A DNA stretch of 64,000 nt from Lithodes maja (GCA_037953745.1 JBAKBP010007962.1:1-64000), one strand, 5' to 3'; shown: positions 22,135 to 33,738, counted from the first letter of the stretch. The notes: generated by a model not told the origin, from the sequence alone. Translations and numbers: made by a program.

Positions 22135-22647
22135 GGGTGCCCAACCCCGAAAAGGGTTGAAATAGGGGAGCTATCCCCCCGCCAAAGGCGGCTTTCTAGG
22201 GCCTTTCCAAGCTGATGCTGAGAGGATTGGGTTCTAGTCATGTGGTGATGGGCTGGTCTATCAGAGTGAGAATTGAGCAATCTCTGCCATACCCATAGCT
22301 TACTCTGACTGTTCCTTTTACTTATATATTTTCTAGATCTCAAGTGACGGCGTCTCTAATGTGGATTGACCTCCCAATCTACCAAGATTGGAAGCCAAAG
22401 CGTCACATTTTTCCCTTGCCCCTCAACTTTCTCTTCATAATTGCTGAGGGACACAGGGCCCTGGGTGGGGCTTTGGTTTCCCGGGCATTTCCGCACCCTC
22501 CTCAGCTCCCCGCCATGGAGTGGCTTCGGTCACCCAGGCTTTATTGTGGTCGGCGGGGAGGGTTCTGTGGGGGCGCTCGGTTATGGCCTTGGCCTTGCTC
22601 GGGGCCTTGGGGCTGTTCGGCCAGGCAGCTTGGGGAACAACAACAAC
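22135..22647 (+). mobile_element. CAA-tailed SINE, copy 1 (513 bp)
   Basis: It begins GGGTGCCCAACCCCG and ends CAGCTTGGGGAACAACAACA. It is flanked by AACGTGAC on both sides (22127-22134, 22648-22655). The empty site can be read at 54001 (AACGTGACGATAGTGCG). The last ~85 bp resemble the 3' end of the LINE at 29467-31075. Copy 2, at 29740-30252, has the same length. The head origin is unknown; it is not an obvious tRNA. Confidence 0.85.
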
Positions 22648-22655
22648 AACGTGAC

Positions 22656-23264
22656 GATAGTGCGTTGTTATATGTGCGATTAGTTTGCTTGGGAAACAGA
22701 TTAACTTGCTCATTATTATTATTATTATTAAAAGTTTGTTTAACCAGACCACTGAGTCTAGAACAAGACTCTCACAGGGCTGGCCAAACTTGCTCATATA
22801 GTATTGTACACCCTATGCAGTGGATTGTATTCTTTTATATATAAATTATTATTTTGCTTGAACGTTGTTTCCACATGGCGATTTTGATTAATTGTTTTGT
22901 CTCTTTATTGTGTTTGTCCAAATTTTGGTTTGTTTATTTTGCAAGTTTTACAATTTAATGTATTTGGCTTTGACTTGAACTAATGAATGTAGTTATCTGG
23001 AAAGGTATGGCCATTATATAGCCTAGTAAGCAAACAAAGAGACAAACAAACTAACTACCGTATAGTACTGTACTGTATATATATTTGTTTAAGCTGGTGA
23101 AATGTTCCTTCTTCCCATCTTATTACTCAGCTATCACAACATTTGTATAGCCAAATATGTTGTTTAACCCGGGAACTGCGGGGAGACTCTTAAGAGTTCC
23201 CCCGGCGGACTGCGGGAAGACTCTTGAGAGTAAGTAAAACAAAAAATCAACTTTTGACATCGGG

Positions 23265-23310
<46 letters not shown>

Positions 23311-23939
23311 TTTTGGCCCCTGGGCCATGCAAAATCTCAGTCCTCTACCTCCCCTCCTTCCCCACTTTCCTCCTCTCCTTCAGTTATCACCTATTTTCCC
23401 TATTATTCCCTTATTCTGAGGTATATTTTCGTGCTAACATTAGCGAGTTGCAAGCAGGGTGTTGTCATCACTGATGGCAAGCGAGTGCAAGAGAGAGAGA
23501 GAGAGAGAGTATCGATCGACTGTGTCTCAGTGGCCTTGGGGGAAATTGGCGGGAAAGCAGTTTGCCTCACCCATACATTATACAACTCGCGGGCTATATC
23601 TCCGATTTTGACCATCCAAACGCTGTTTTCACTCGTTTTATTGTTGTTTCAGGTTAATACCTTTATAATCAACCCATAATAGGCGCATATGGATAATTAT
23701 TAATGCTATTAATGGTACAATGAATATTTTAGTGACGGAAACACCTCAAATACGTCAGCACAGGGGGACGTTTCCAATTACCCCCATGCGCACTTGTTAG
23801 GTTAATAGAGTAGTTTAAATCAGGCATTAATGTGGCACAGAGACAAGGCAGTTTCTTATTTTTCCATGAATTATAGAGAATTCAGCTGCTAATGGACTAA
23901 ATTTATCATGAGGTTAAAAATAATAGAGAATAGGCATAC
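22656..23939. other. Intronic interval with homopolymer tract
   Basis: 22656-22980 resembles 54009-54230 (GATAGTGCGTTGTTATATGT onward) and so is an older dispersed repeat. A poly-A run of about 42 bases followed by eight T lies at 23265-23314, and a (GA)n tract is at about 23488-23508. No gene was recognised before the ZSWIM8 exon at 23940. Confidence 0.5.
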
Positions 23940-24146
23940 CTGCATGGGTATCTGTGGATTAATACAGGATACGCTGGTGGTGAGTCCCTGGATGTAGTTG
24001 TATGGTAGTGGATAAGGTATGGCCGGCAGACCATAAGGGACGGAGGGAGCTGCAGCGGCTGCGGCAGCGGCAGCAGCCACCTGGTACGATGTTACACCAA
24101 CCATCGCTCCTCCACCACCACCTCCACCGTTCATGCTCAATGACAC
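23940..24146 (-). CDS. ZSWIM8: ZSWIM8/Dora internal exon (fourth in window), Gly/Ala-rich
   Basis: Sixty-nine codons, from VSLSMNGGGG to SCINPQIPMQ. The acceptor TTTGTGTATCAG precedes 24146, and the donor GTATGC follows 23940. It is phase 0 at both ends and so joins the exons at 38049-38432 and 8122-8241 without a frame break. It holds a run of seven glycines and a run of ten alanines, then a YGLPAIPYPLPYNY segment. That resembles the Pro/Tyr-rich disordered linker of ZSWIM8 in composition, not in alignable sequence. The length of 207 bp is a multiple of three. Homopeptide runs at this place are probably lineage-specific. Confidence 0.78.
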
Positions 24147-24460
24147 CTGATACACAAACACATAATGCAATACTTGATGAAAAGGGAACTATAACTGTTC
24201 AATATCATTATTATTATTATAATTTTTTTATGAGTAAGGAGACAATAGGCGGAAAAAACAACAACTTTACAGTACCAATATAATATACCAAGTTTACTAG
24301 GATAGCATAGAGAGTTCACTGATGCCATACAATACATAATTAAAAAAACATCTTGCAAAAAAATATATAATCTCTCAATTATCCATCACATAGGGGCAAA
24401 AGCCGTGACGGATAATGCAAAAAGACGGATACGGTGACGGTACTACACTATTTTAAGGAA

Positions 24461-26600
24461 TGAAAGATGTTCTGGAAGGAGGTAAATAGAGTAAGGAAAG
24501 GAGGACAAAAGAGGGAAGAGTCAGTGAAAGATGTAAATGGAGAATTAATAGTGGAAGGAGTTGAAGTGAGGAAAAGATATGCTGAGTATTTTGAATCTTT
24601 GCTAAATTTAAGAAATAGAAGAGAAGCAGAGGTTGATGGAGATAGGTTACCCAGGCCACCCAGGTGGCAGGGAATGAATTAAAGGATTGAGAAAAATGAG
24701 GAGAAAGAAGCAGTGAGACAAATGAGAGCGGGAAAAGCAGAAGATTTGGATGGTATTGCTGTGGAGTGTATAAAGAAGGGTGGAGATGTGATAATAGATT
24801 GGCTGGTGAGACTATTCAATGTGTGCTTTGTTGTGTCAATGGTACCAATAGACTGGAGGAGTGCATGTATTGTGCCTTTGTACAAGGGGAAGGGATATCG
24901 GCAGGAGTGTTCAAGTTATAGAGGTATTAGTTTATTATCAGTGGTTGGAAAGCTGTATGGCAAGGTGTTGATAGAGAGGATAATAAAGGGTACAGAAGTT
25001 GAAATAGAAGAGCAGTGCGGTTTTAGGAGGAGAAGAGGGTGTGTGGATCAGATTTTTGCAGTAAGACACCTATGCGAGAAGTATTTAGAGAAGCATAAGG
25101 AGATATTTTGGGCTTTTATGGATTTGGAAAAAGTGTATGATCGTGTGGATCGAGAAGCAATGTGGAAGGTGTTAAGGATTTATGAAATTGGAGGAAATTT
25201 GTTGAAAGCAGTTAAGAATTTTTATGAAGGGAGCAGAGCGTGTGTTAGAGTAGGAAATAATTAGTTGAGTGAATTGTTCGAGGTAAATGTTGGTTTGCAA
25301 CAGGGTTGTGTAATGTCACTGTGTCTGTTTAATATATTTATGGATGGTGTGGTGAAGGAGGTGAAAATGAGAACTATGGGTAGAGGATTGGGTTTAGTAG
25401 GAAAGAATGGTAGAGATTGGGAATTAAATCAATTGCTGTTCGCTGATGACACAGCGTTGGTGGCGGATTCTGAGGAGATACTGCAGCGGGTGTGGTTTGT
25501 GGGAGGAGGAAGCTGAAGGTGAACATCAATAAAAGTAAAGTAATGGTGTGTAATAGGGGTGAATCTAGATGTGAGGCTGGATGGGGAAATATTTGAACAA
25601 GTAAACTGATTTAAATATCTAGGAGGAACGATAAGCAGGAATGGAGGTATGGAAATGGAAGTAAAACAGAGAGTTTGTGAAGGAAGGAAAGTTTTCGAAG
25701 CAATGGGAAGTACTGTATGTGGAAGGTGAGAAATCTCAGAATTAAAGTTAAAAGTGAAATGTATCAAGGAATTGTTGTGCCAATAGTGATGTATGGGGCT
25801 TAGACATGGGCTCTGAAGGCAATGGAGAGAAGATTTTTTTTTTTTTTTTTTTTTGAGTGAGGGAGGCAAAAGCCAGAACTGCCTGTATCGAGTACCTCCC
25901 CCAGAGTTGAAAGTGACAGGGCTAAAATCAAGGGACGTTCGAGCCAAAATGCCTGGACACACAGAGTGTGAAGCAATTTAATTCATAGGAAGAGGGAAAC
26001 ACTGATTCTGGGAGAGTTCCAGAGCTCAGCTGTTGAAGAGAAGGAAGTCTGAGAGTAACATTTCACTCTTGGGTTGGAGAGTTGGACAGAGTAGGGGTGG
26101 GATTGTGTTGCAAGACAGGTACCACATACCCTACGTAGAAGAGGTGGTATACACTGGGAGAGCTCTAAAGAACACCGATTAATTTAGTAGCGATAGAATA
26201 GCGAGAGAAATGCAACATTGCGGCGGAGAGAGAGACATTGCAAAGAGTTGGTGAGTGGACGGGAGTTAATGGTACGAAAGGCCTTCCTTTCTACTTTGTC
26301 TAGGAGTGCGGTGTGAGAGAATCCTCCCCCACACATGTGAACACTGTGCCCCTGTACAGAGCAAGAAGCTGTGCAGGGGTAAAGAGCCCCCTGAGGCGGT
26401 TGAGCACACCCAGCTTCTGGGAGGCTGCCTTAGCAAGACTGGTAATATGATGATGGAGATGAGCTGCTTGAGGAGTATGTGTGGAGTTACTCGTAGAGAC
26501 AGATTGAGGAATGAAAAGAGACGTAGGAGAGTGGGGCAGCAGGAAATTTTGTCGGCCAGAGTGGACAGAAGGGTGCTGAGCTGGTACGGCCATGTTGAAC
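24461..26600 (+). pseudogene. Divergent RTE LINE copy, interrupted by another LINE
   Basis: The frame starts FWKEVNRVRKGG and runs through RT motifs (FMDLEKVYDRVD, LQQGCVMS, LLFADDTALV) with two early stops and a later frameshift near 25500. The coding similarity stops at 25833, where a LINE begins. It resumes at about 26450 (SCLRSMCGVTRRDRLRNE to SWYGHVE) and is stopped again at 26600 by a second LINE. It is plus strand, antisense to ZSWIM8, and clearly older than the copies at 4.6 and 56.1 kb. Confidence 0.85.
25834..26449 (-). mobile_element. Jockey-like LINE, 5'-truncated 3' end (copy A)
   Basis: The minus strand ends in a poly-A tail (25834-25854). The 3' region matches 26601 onward and 63355 onward (the GAGTGCCTCCCCCA-type words). 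Coding remnants read LGVLNRLRGLFTPAQLLALYRG. It sits inside the RTE copy, with RTE sequence resuming at about 26450. Confidence 0.75.
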
Positions 26601-28340
26601 TTTTTTTTTTCTATGTGAATGAGGGAGACAAAAGGCATAGCTGCCTGCAGCGAGTGCCTCCCCCAGGTTTCAAAGAGTGACAGGAGAGTTGCACAGAGTA
26701 GGGGTGGGATTGTGTTGCAAGGCGGGTACTACGTACCCTACGTAGAGGAGGTGGTATACACTGGGAAAGCTCCGAGGAACACTGATTATTGTAGTAGCGA
26801 TAGAATAGCGAGAGAGATGCAACATTGCGGGGAAGAGAGAGAGATTGCAGAGTTGGTGAGTGGACGGGAGTTAATGATACGAAAGGCTTTCCTTTCTACT
26901 TTATCTAGGAGTGTGGTGTGAGAGGATCCTCCCCACACATGTGAACAATACAGTACTCAATACAAGGACGCACTGTGCCCCTGTACAGAGCAACAAGCTG
27001 CGCAGGGGTAAAGAACCCCTTGAGACGGTTGAGCACACCCAGCTTCTGGGAGGCTGCCTTAGCGAGACTGGTAGTATAGTCTTTCCAAGTGAGAGCAGAA
27101 GAAAAAGAGACACTGAGAACATTGAGGGAAGATGAAGGGTTGATTTTTGTATTGTTGAAGAATAAGGAATAGACCTCTGGAGGTTCCTGACAGGTAGTAA
27201 GATGGATAAATTGAGTTTTGGAAGCATTAAATGCAACAAGGTTTTCTCTACTCCAATTGGAAATAGTAGCTCAATCAGAAGATAAGCATTTTATGGCTTC
27301 ATTACGTTTACTTTTGAGGGACTGCTGGCTGGGGCGTTCTGGAAAACTAATTGAGTGGTGTAAAGTAGAGTCGTCTGCAAATGAATGGATGGGACTGGAT
27401 GTACAGTTGAGATCATTTATGAAAATTAGAAAGAGAATAGGAGATAGGACAGAACCCTGAGGAACACCGGAGTTGATAGGATGAGGAAATGAGCGATGGC
27501 CGTCCACAACCGCAGCTTTGGAACGGCCGGAAAGGAAATTAGAGACAAAGGCACAGATGGAGGGATAGAAACCGAAGGGCAGTTTGGAAATTAAAGATTT
27601 GTGCCAGACTCTATCGAAGGCCTTCGATATGTCTAGTGCAACAGAAAAAGTCTCACCGAAGTCCCGAAAGTTGGATGACCAAGAGTTAGTACGGTAAGAT
27701 ATGAAAGATCACCAGTAGAGCGACCCTTAAGGAAGCCATACTGGCGATCTGAGAGCAGATTATGAGAAGAGAAATGCTTAAGAAATTTGGAAGCAAGAAT
27801 AGTTTCAAAAACTTTAGAGATACAAGAGATGAGAGCAATTGGATGATAGTTGGAGGGTTGAGAGCGGTCGCCCTTCTTTGGGACAGGTTGAATGAGAGCA
27901 AACTTCCAGCAAGAAGGAAAGACGTTAGAGGAGAGACAGAGACGAAAGAGTTTGCCTAGGCAAAGAGTCAGCACGGAAGCACAGTTTTTAAGTACAACAG
28001 GAGGAACACCGTCCGGATCGTACGCCTTCTTAGTATTAAGCCAGAGAGGGTAGAAAGTACATCTTTAGAAGAGATTAGGATATTAGGCATAAGTAGGAGA
28101 ATATAGGTGGAGAGGGAGGAATAGCACCGGAATCATCCAAGGTAGAGTTTCTGGCAAAAGTTTGAGCAAAGAGGTCAGCTTTGTCAGAGGAAGAAGTGAC
28201 AGTTGTGCCATCAGAGTGGAAAAGGGGAGGGAAAGACGAGGAAGAAAAGTTGTTGGAGAGGTTTTTGGCTAGATGCCAGAACACTTGGGAAGAGCTAGAG
28301 TTGGATGGAAGATGAAAGGCTTACAAAGAGAATATGTGAG
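26601..28340 (-). pseudogene. Jockey-like LINE, reverse transcriptase remnant (copy B)
   Basis: On the minus strand, from 28290 downward: AKNLSNNFSS, then SSNVFPSCWKFALIQPVPKKGD and PIALISCISKVFE. These are followed by NSGVPQGSVLSPILFLIFIN and SFADDSTLH, then LNRLRGSLPLRSLL. These are the RT blocks of Jockey/CR1-group elements in order, broken by frameshifts. The 3' end is a short poly-A at 26601-26610. It is the second insertion into the RTE copy at 24461-26600. Confidence 0.8.
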
Positions 28341-28389
28341 TCAGATACTGTACAAGGGGAGATAGAGGGGTGGGACGACCCCCACTGAG

Positions 28390-29430
28390 ATGGAGAGACT
28401 GTATAGGATAAGCTTTAAAAAATAGAGGAATGACTATAGATCAGGCAAGGAAAGTGGTAATAAATAGGATTTTTAGATTTTTTTTTTTTTTTTCTATATT
28501 CCAACTACTCCCTCTCGGGCATAGGCTGAGAGCCTGTACATTCAACCGTACATTGAACGGCAAAGCCCGTGAGGTCTTGTTCCAGTCTAGGAAGTGAAAC
28601 ATGTGAAGCACTTTGGGATACAACCAGCCCCCGATATCTTGCCTTCGCAGGATGCACGGTTGCCCACCTACGGCTCGAAGCAGCCAAATCTCTGAAGCTG
28701 CTTCGCTCCAGTGATTCACTGTCTCACCATCTAGACTCGGACCCTCACTCTCAGAACACCACCTATTGAGCAATGAACTCACTAGGCATTGATCCCCTGT
28801 AGCATATTTTGAATATGGGAATATTCATACAATGCTATTTAATCAGGGAATAATGAGGATATTTTTTTGGCATTCCGGTGGGCTTTAGGGTAATGTACTG
28901 GTACTAGGTACAGCACAAATTCCATCCCAATAATATCTTCCCATTGATACATCGGGATTCGAACCAGGGACCATTGGATTACCAGTCCAGTGACATGACC
29001 ACTCTACCACACCTCCGCTTGTGAATAGATGAATGAAAACGTGGTCATTTGGGAGAAGGGGTCCGGCGCCAGTTGGACTAGATAATAGTCTGTCAGGCCG
29101 CTCAGGCGCCTGTCCCGGGGTGCCGGTAAATATGAAGGGTGTGCCTGGATGTATGGTGGGCAGGCTTGTGGTTTCGGCTTGCTACATGTGTGCCTGCTGA
29201 GACCGGAACTTCTCCGGGTGGTCGGGGGCCGGGGGAGTGCTGGAGTGACCTTGGTGATCCCTGGTCTCCAGGTCTGGGTGACCTAGATGTGTGTGAATTT
29301 GTGTTTTGTTTTTGTGTGTTCATTGTTTTTCTGTTGTGCCGTGTTGTCCCGGTTCGGGCTCTGTCTCGAGATAACCACCCCCAGAAGAAAAATAAATAAA
29401 TAAATAAAAATAATGGGAAATGGGCCTGAG
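28390..29430 (+). mobile_element. 3' end of a LINE, copy 2, split by a tRNA-headed SINE
   Basis: The left part to about 28476 (GACTATAGATCAGGCAAG...) and the right part from 29019 (TTGTGAATAGATGAATGAAA) join to the sequence seen unbroken at 18600-19105. It ends in an A-rich AAATAAATAAATA tail at 29389-29411. Confidence 0.65.
28477..29018 (-). mobile_element. tRNA-derived SINE with poly-A tail, copy 1
   Basis: On the minus strand it starts at 29018 with a tRNA-like head: TGGTAGAGTGGTCATGTC (A-box region), a TGGA-CTGGTAA-TCCA anticodon arm and GGTTCGAATCC (B box). A body of about 460 bp ends in poly-A (28477-28493). The same element is at 55131-55690. The A/B boxes imply RNA polymerase III transcription, as in other tRNA-headed SINEs. 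Confidence 0.8.
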
Positions 29431-29466
29431 TAAATAGATAGATAGGTAGACGAAGACGATATAACA

Positions 29467-31075
29467 CTCACATGTACACACCAAGATTCAGACAAAGCAA
29501 CATATCTCCTTCAACCCTATTTCAACACACTACATGACTGGTGCACTACAAACAGACTCAAATTAGCCCCAGTCAAATCAACTGCAACCCTCCTCACAAG
29601 CTGGACAGCTGAATACAAAAACACCCCGTACCTCACCATAAACAACACACCCCTAACACACACACACACACAATCCTAGGTGTAACATATGATACTCTAA
29701 TGACATTCAAACAACATTACAACATATCACATATCATAAGGGTGGGTGCCCAACCCCGAAAGGGGTTGAAATAGGGGAGCTATCCCCCCCGCCAAAGGCG
29801 GCTTTCTAGGGCCTTTCCTAGCTGATGCTGAGAGGATTGGGTTCTAGTCATGTGGTGATGGGCTGGTCTATCAGAGTGAGAACTGAGCGATCTCTGCCAT
29901 ACCCATAGCTTACTCTGACTGTTCCTTTTACTTATATGTTTTCTAGATCTCAAGTGACGGCGTCTTTTCCGTGGATTGACCTCCCAATCTACCAAGATTG
30001 GAAGCCAATGCGTCACATTTTTCCTTTGCCCCTCAACTGTCTCTTCATAATTGCTGAGGGGCACAGGGTCCTGGATGGGGCTTTGGTTTCCCGGGCGTTT
30101 CCGCACCCTCCTCAGCTCCCCGCCATGGAGTGGCTTCGGTCACCCAGGTTTTATTGTGGTCGGCAGGGAGGGTTCTGTGGGGGCGCTCGGTTATGGCCTT
30201 GGCCTTGCTCGGGGCCTTGGGGCTGTTCGGCCAGGCAGCTTGGGGAACAATAACATATCATAAAAAATAAACTGACTGAGTGTCAGTTTACTTAACGCCC
30301 TCGGGTCATTTGCCCACACAAATTTTAGACACAACAAAGAAACTACCACCACAGTATACAAACAATACATAAGATCAGTGATGGAATATGCAAGCCCAGC
30401 CTAGGCTTCTAACCTAGCTGAAACAGATCACCTTGCAAAACATTCAAAACAAAGCCCTAAAAATCATCACAGGCTGCACAGCTACCACACCTACAGATAA
30501 CCTACATCAAGAAACCAAAGTTCTCAAAGTCAAAGACCATCTGGACATAAGAAGGCACTCAATTCCTGGCTGCATCCTCCACAAACCAACATCATCCACT
30601 ACACTACATGGCAGAACACCCACAGACACTAAGGAATATCAAAACAACACCCAGCACACGATATCACACATAAATACTGTCACCTCTCCCTCTGTTTCCA
30701 GAAGCACATCCATACTCATATCTCTCGCCGTTCCATCCAATCACTCATAGACAACACGTAGCTGCAGGCACAACATCCCAAAATCCATCCTTCTGAATCC
30801 TCCATTCCTCCACCTGGCTAGGCTGAGATGTGGGCACCATCCAGCTCTTTTGAGTTATCAGAAGAGACTGCATAACTCTGTTGTCGACACCTGCCCAGGA
30901 AGCAACACTTCAACCCATACTATTAAACACATCATAGAAGACTGCATTCCACACAATCACTTATGCCAACAACATAATCTACATTCCCTGAGAGCTCTGT
31001 GGGAGAGCCCGATCGTGGCCATGGCCTTCCTTAGGGACTCGGGGCTGTTCGGCCAGGCAGCCTAGGGAACGATAA
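29467..31075 (+). pseudogene. CAA-tailed LINE, C-terminal half, split by its partner SINE
   Basis: The plus strand reads in broken frames: QLNTFQPYFNTLHDW-like, TATLLTSWTAEYKNTP, LQNIQNKALKIITGC, HQETKVLKVKDHLDI and RALWESPIVAMAFL. These are the thumb and C-terminal blocks of Jockey-group RT. The 3' end runs GGCCAGGCAGCCTAGGGAAC then AACAACAACTA. The SINE at 29740-30252 sits inside it, with an 11-bp target duplication. A second copy of this LINE is at 61327-61940. Confidence 0.78.
29740..30252 (+). mobile_element. CAA-tailed SINE, copy 2 (513 bp)
   Basis: The 11-bp direct repeat ACATATCATAA occurs at 29729-29739 and 30253-30263. The element starts GGGTGGGTGCCCAACCCCG and ends TTGGGGAACAATA. 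It matches 22135-22647 nearly throughout and is inserted into the LINE whose 3' tail it shares. Confidence 0.9.
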
Positions 31076-31164
31076 CAACAACTAACACTTTCACTCCTTC
31101 CTTAACCAAATCAGTGTGGGCAATTTTCCGCTATAATAGGGCTCATTCAGGCACTCCTGATTGC

Positions 31165-31397
31165 TTAACCCTCTCACATCCTTATGACGCAGAGGTTGCC
31201 AGATTAGCAATAAGAAATAGATTACTCTCACTTATAATTACCTCTCTAAAATTAGTTTTCTGCCCACAGCTAACTCAAAGACAACTGCAGAGGTTGAAGT
31301 AAATAAACTAAGGGTTTATAAATACCCCTGACGGTAACAAAGGCTTTAAAGTATCCCTAATAGGCTCAAAAATTGTGTCAGGACATGAGAGGGTTAA
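31165..31397 (+). mobile_element. TTAA-flanked MITE, intact copy (233 bp)
   Basis: Perfect TTAACCCTCTCA on the left and TGAGAGGGTTAA on the right, so TTAA is the target site and a piggyBac-type transposase is the likely mover. Degenerate relatives are at 7905-8085 and 9426-9650. Confidence 0.82.
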
Positions 31398-32078
31398 GTA
31401 AGTGCCTGAATGCAATTAAATGTTTCAATAACAAAATAAAAACAAAAATAGAAGAACAGAGCTTTCGAATGACACCAGAATGAGATCTGTAGCTGGCGGG
31501 ATTCACCCTCAGCGTTACAACATACATCGGCATGCTAATAATTAGCAATGTCGCGCTACATTTGCTTTTGGCAACACTGAATATATCTCACGACACTCCA
31601 CCACAGACGTGCCGGAGAGCGGACGGGGGCCTGCCGCGTTCCTGATCACTCACACTCGTCACCACAGGCTTTAATGGGCTTTAAGTTCCAGGATAATACG
31701 TGCCTGTATGGTAATCGCAGTGAAAGGGTTAAACTGTTTCCACATATCCTCTACTTCTCTCTCTTCCTTCCATTGTTCATTTAGTCTTTCCTTGTACTCC
31801 CTCTCTTTTGTACTTTTCTCTAACTCGCTAACTTTTGTTACCTCTCTTGTTTGGTTTGCAAGTTTTACATTTTAATTACTTCACGCTTGTCTCGCATTCT
31901 CCTGTAAATCCTTACTCTCAGATTTCCCTCCACCATATAATGATCAGATATACCCTCCGCCTCACGTCTCAGCACATTCATATTCAGCAGTCTACACAAT
32001 CTTTCCCTTGTCACAAACACATAATCCATCAATGCTCTCTCTGCAATCTCTCCCCTCACAAGTCTATGTCTAGTCTAT

Positions 32079-32130
32079 GCTTTGCGCAGTGGCAGTATCG
32101 TAACCAATTGGGTCTTGCTGAGTACCGTGG
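32079..32130 (+). ncRNA. U4 snRNA-like 5' domain (partial, at LINE 5' end)
   Basis: The first 30 bases (GCTTTGCGCAGTGGCAGTAT, then CGTAACCAAT) match the 5' end of metazoan U4 snRNA almost perfectly, including the stem II strand that pairs with U6. The next ~20 bases (GGTCTTGCTGAGTACCG) only resemble the U4 5' stem-loop. Similarity fades after that and no Sm site or 3' stem-loop follows. It is therefore a U4-derived head on the retrotransposon and not a functional snRNA gene. Confidence 0.7.
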
Positions 32131-32473
32131 AAATTGTATTGTCACTGCTATAAGCTCAAAACAGTGTACAAAATTGGTTAAAGTTTTTGCACCACACACA
32201 TCTGCCATCCTGTGCGTGGTCTCTCCACAGATCTCGGTTGGGCTACCCCCAAAGGGTAGCCAAGTCGATCCCCACCTGCCTGCGGTGACCTTCCAGACAC
32301 CACTTTCCCTTTTTTTCTTTTCCATTTTATTTTTTTTCCATTGTGGTGGCACTGACAGGGACGGCGCTACCTGGGGTCTGTCCCAGGTAGTTATTTTCAA
32401 GTTTTTTTTTTAAACTAGGGTTTTCTCTTATTTTTAATCAGATACGAAAAACGGGTGTTTTTGTTTTTAATTA

Positions 32474-33538
32474 TTGGTTACTTCCACTGAAATGGCAGCA
32501 GGCAAGCAGAGTTGCAGTTGCGGGAAGGTTGTGGGCAAGGCCAAATCGCTGGGCTGCTACTTGTGTGGTACATATTTTCACGTTAACTGTATAAATGTTG
32601 ATGATGAGGACCTCAGAGTACTTGCAAAGAAGAAACCTGGATTTAAATGGCATTGCACTGTTTGCGATACCACCCCCCTGGATGCAAAGGACGCAGCAAT
32701 TAGTCAGCAGACCTTGGATGACCTGACGGCTGCCCTAGTTGGTGAAGTGAAGACTGCCATTGTAAACGAAGTGAAGGGTGCCCTTGCTGCGGTGGCCGTG
32801 GAGATAGAGAGTATTGGTAACAGAATGGATATCCTTGAGACTAAAGTTGCTGCCCCCGACATTCCCTTGTTTGCCAAGATAGTTCAGCAAACATTTGAAG
32901 AGACCAAAAAGGAGCCGACCAAACGCACCACTGAGGTGGTAGATGGTGGAAAGAAAAAAACTGTCTGGGACCATCAGGTCCTGGTAGTGAAGCCAAAAGA
33001 CCGATCCTCCGAGCCAGTAAGCCCACCAGATACAAAGGCAATCGAGACTGCTTTGGCTTTGGTTCCGGTTAACAAGTTAACTAGAACTGATTCAGGTGTA
33101 CTAGTGGTACGACTTCCATCCAAGAAAGCCAAAGAAGACGCAGGAAGGGCCATCAATCAGTGTTTGGGGGTGGACAGTGCCTTCAGTGTCTCCGAACCAA
33201 AGAAGATGATGCCAAAAATGACTCTGGTAGGCATTGCTAATGACGCTGAGGATAATGAGATCATTCCCAGCATCCTCAACAAGAACCCAAGAATAAAGTC
33301 CCTGGTCGACGATGGCTTAGCTATGAATTTGCTATTCACCAAGCAAAAGAGTGATGCACACACAAAGACTGCGGTAGTAAAAATGTCACCAGAAATACGC
33401 TCTTCCATTGTGGATGATGGCAAATCTGTGTATGTTGGACTTGTGAGATGTCGTGCATACGATCGCTTCTGGGTAACACAATGTTACCATTGCCAGGGCT
33501 TTGGCCATACCAGTGACTGGTGTTATCGGAAAAATTAG
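32474..33538 (+). CDS. LINE ORF1 protein, PHD-like finger plus zinc knuckles, one stop
   Basis: The frame has 354 residues. A Cys/His finger at residues 14-64 (C14, C16, C28, C31, H36, C39, C61, C64) is arranged like a PHD finger. A Lys-rich middle follows, then the zinc knuckle CYHCQGFGHTSDWC near the end. A TAG at 33536-33538 interrupts the frame; in the same frame a second knuckle (CNFCAGTHNPKDC) and a CINC motif follow to about 33738. The protein would bind the element RNA, as ORF1 proteins of CR1-group LINEs do. The start ATG at 32474 is preceded by a second candidate at 32492. Confidence 0.8.
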   Translation: MVTSTEMAAGKQSCSCGKVVGKAKSLGCYLCGTYFHVNCINVDDEDLRVLAKKKPGFKWHCTVCDTTPLDAKDAAISQQTLDDLTAALVGEVKTAIVNEVKGALAAVAVEIESIGNRMDILETKVAAPDIPLFAKIVQQTFEETKKEPTKRTTEVVDGGKKKTVWDHQVLVVKPKDRSSEPVSPPDTKAIETALALVPVNKLTRTDSGVLVVRLPSKKAKEDAGRAINQCLGVDSAFSVSEPKKMMPKMTLVGIANDAEDNEIIPSILNKNPRIKSLVDDGLAMNLLFTKQKSDAHTKTAVVKMSPEIRSSIVDDGKSVYVGLVRCRAYDRFWVTQCYHCQGFGHTSDWCYRKN

Positions 33539-33738
33539 GATCCAAAATGCAACTTCTGTGCCGGTACTCATAACCCAAAAGACTGCACCAACAAGACTTC
33601 CCCCAAATGTATAAATTGTATGAGCTCCACATCAGTTACGGAGCCGCCAAATCATTTCGCCTCAAGTAGAAATTGTCCTCTAATGACAGCTCAGAGAAAT
33701 AAAGTTATTGAAAACACCAATTTTGTAGGTTCAAAAAA

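Noticed and set aside
32079..32220. Functional U4 snRNA gene
   Set aside because: Only the 5' part matches. The Sm site, central and 3' stem-loops are missing and the sequence runs straight into a LINE 5' UTR.
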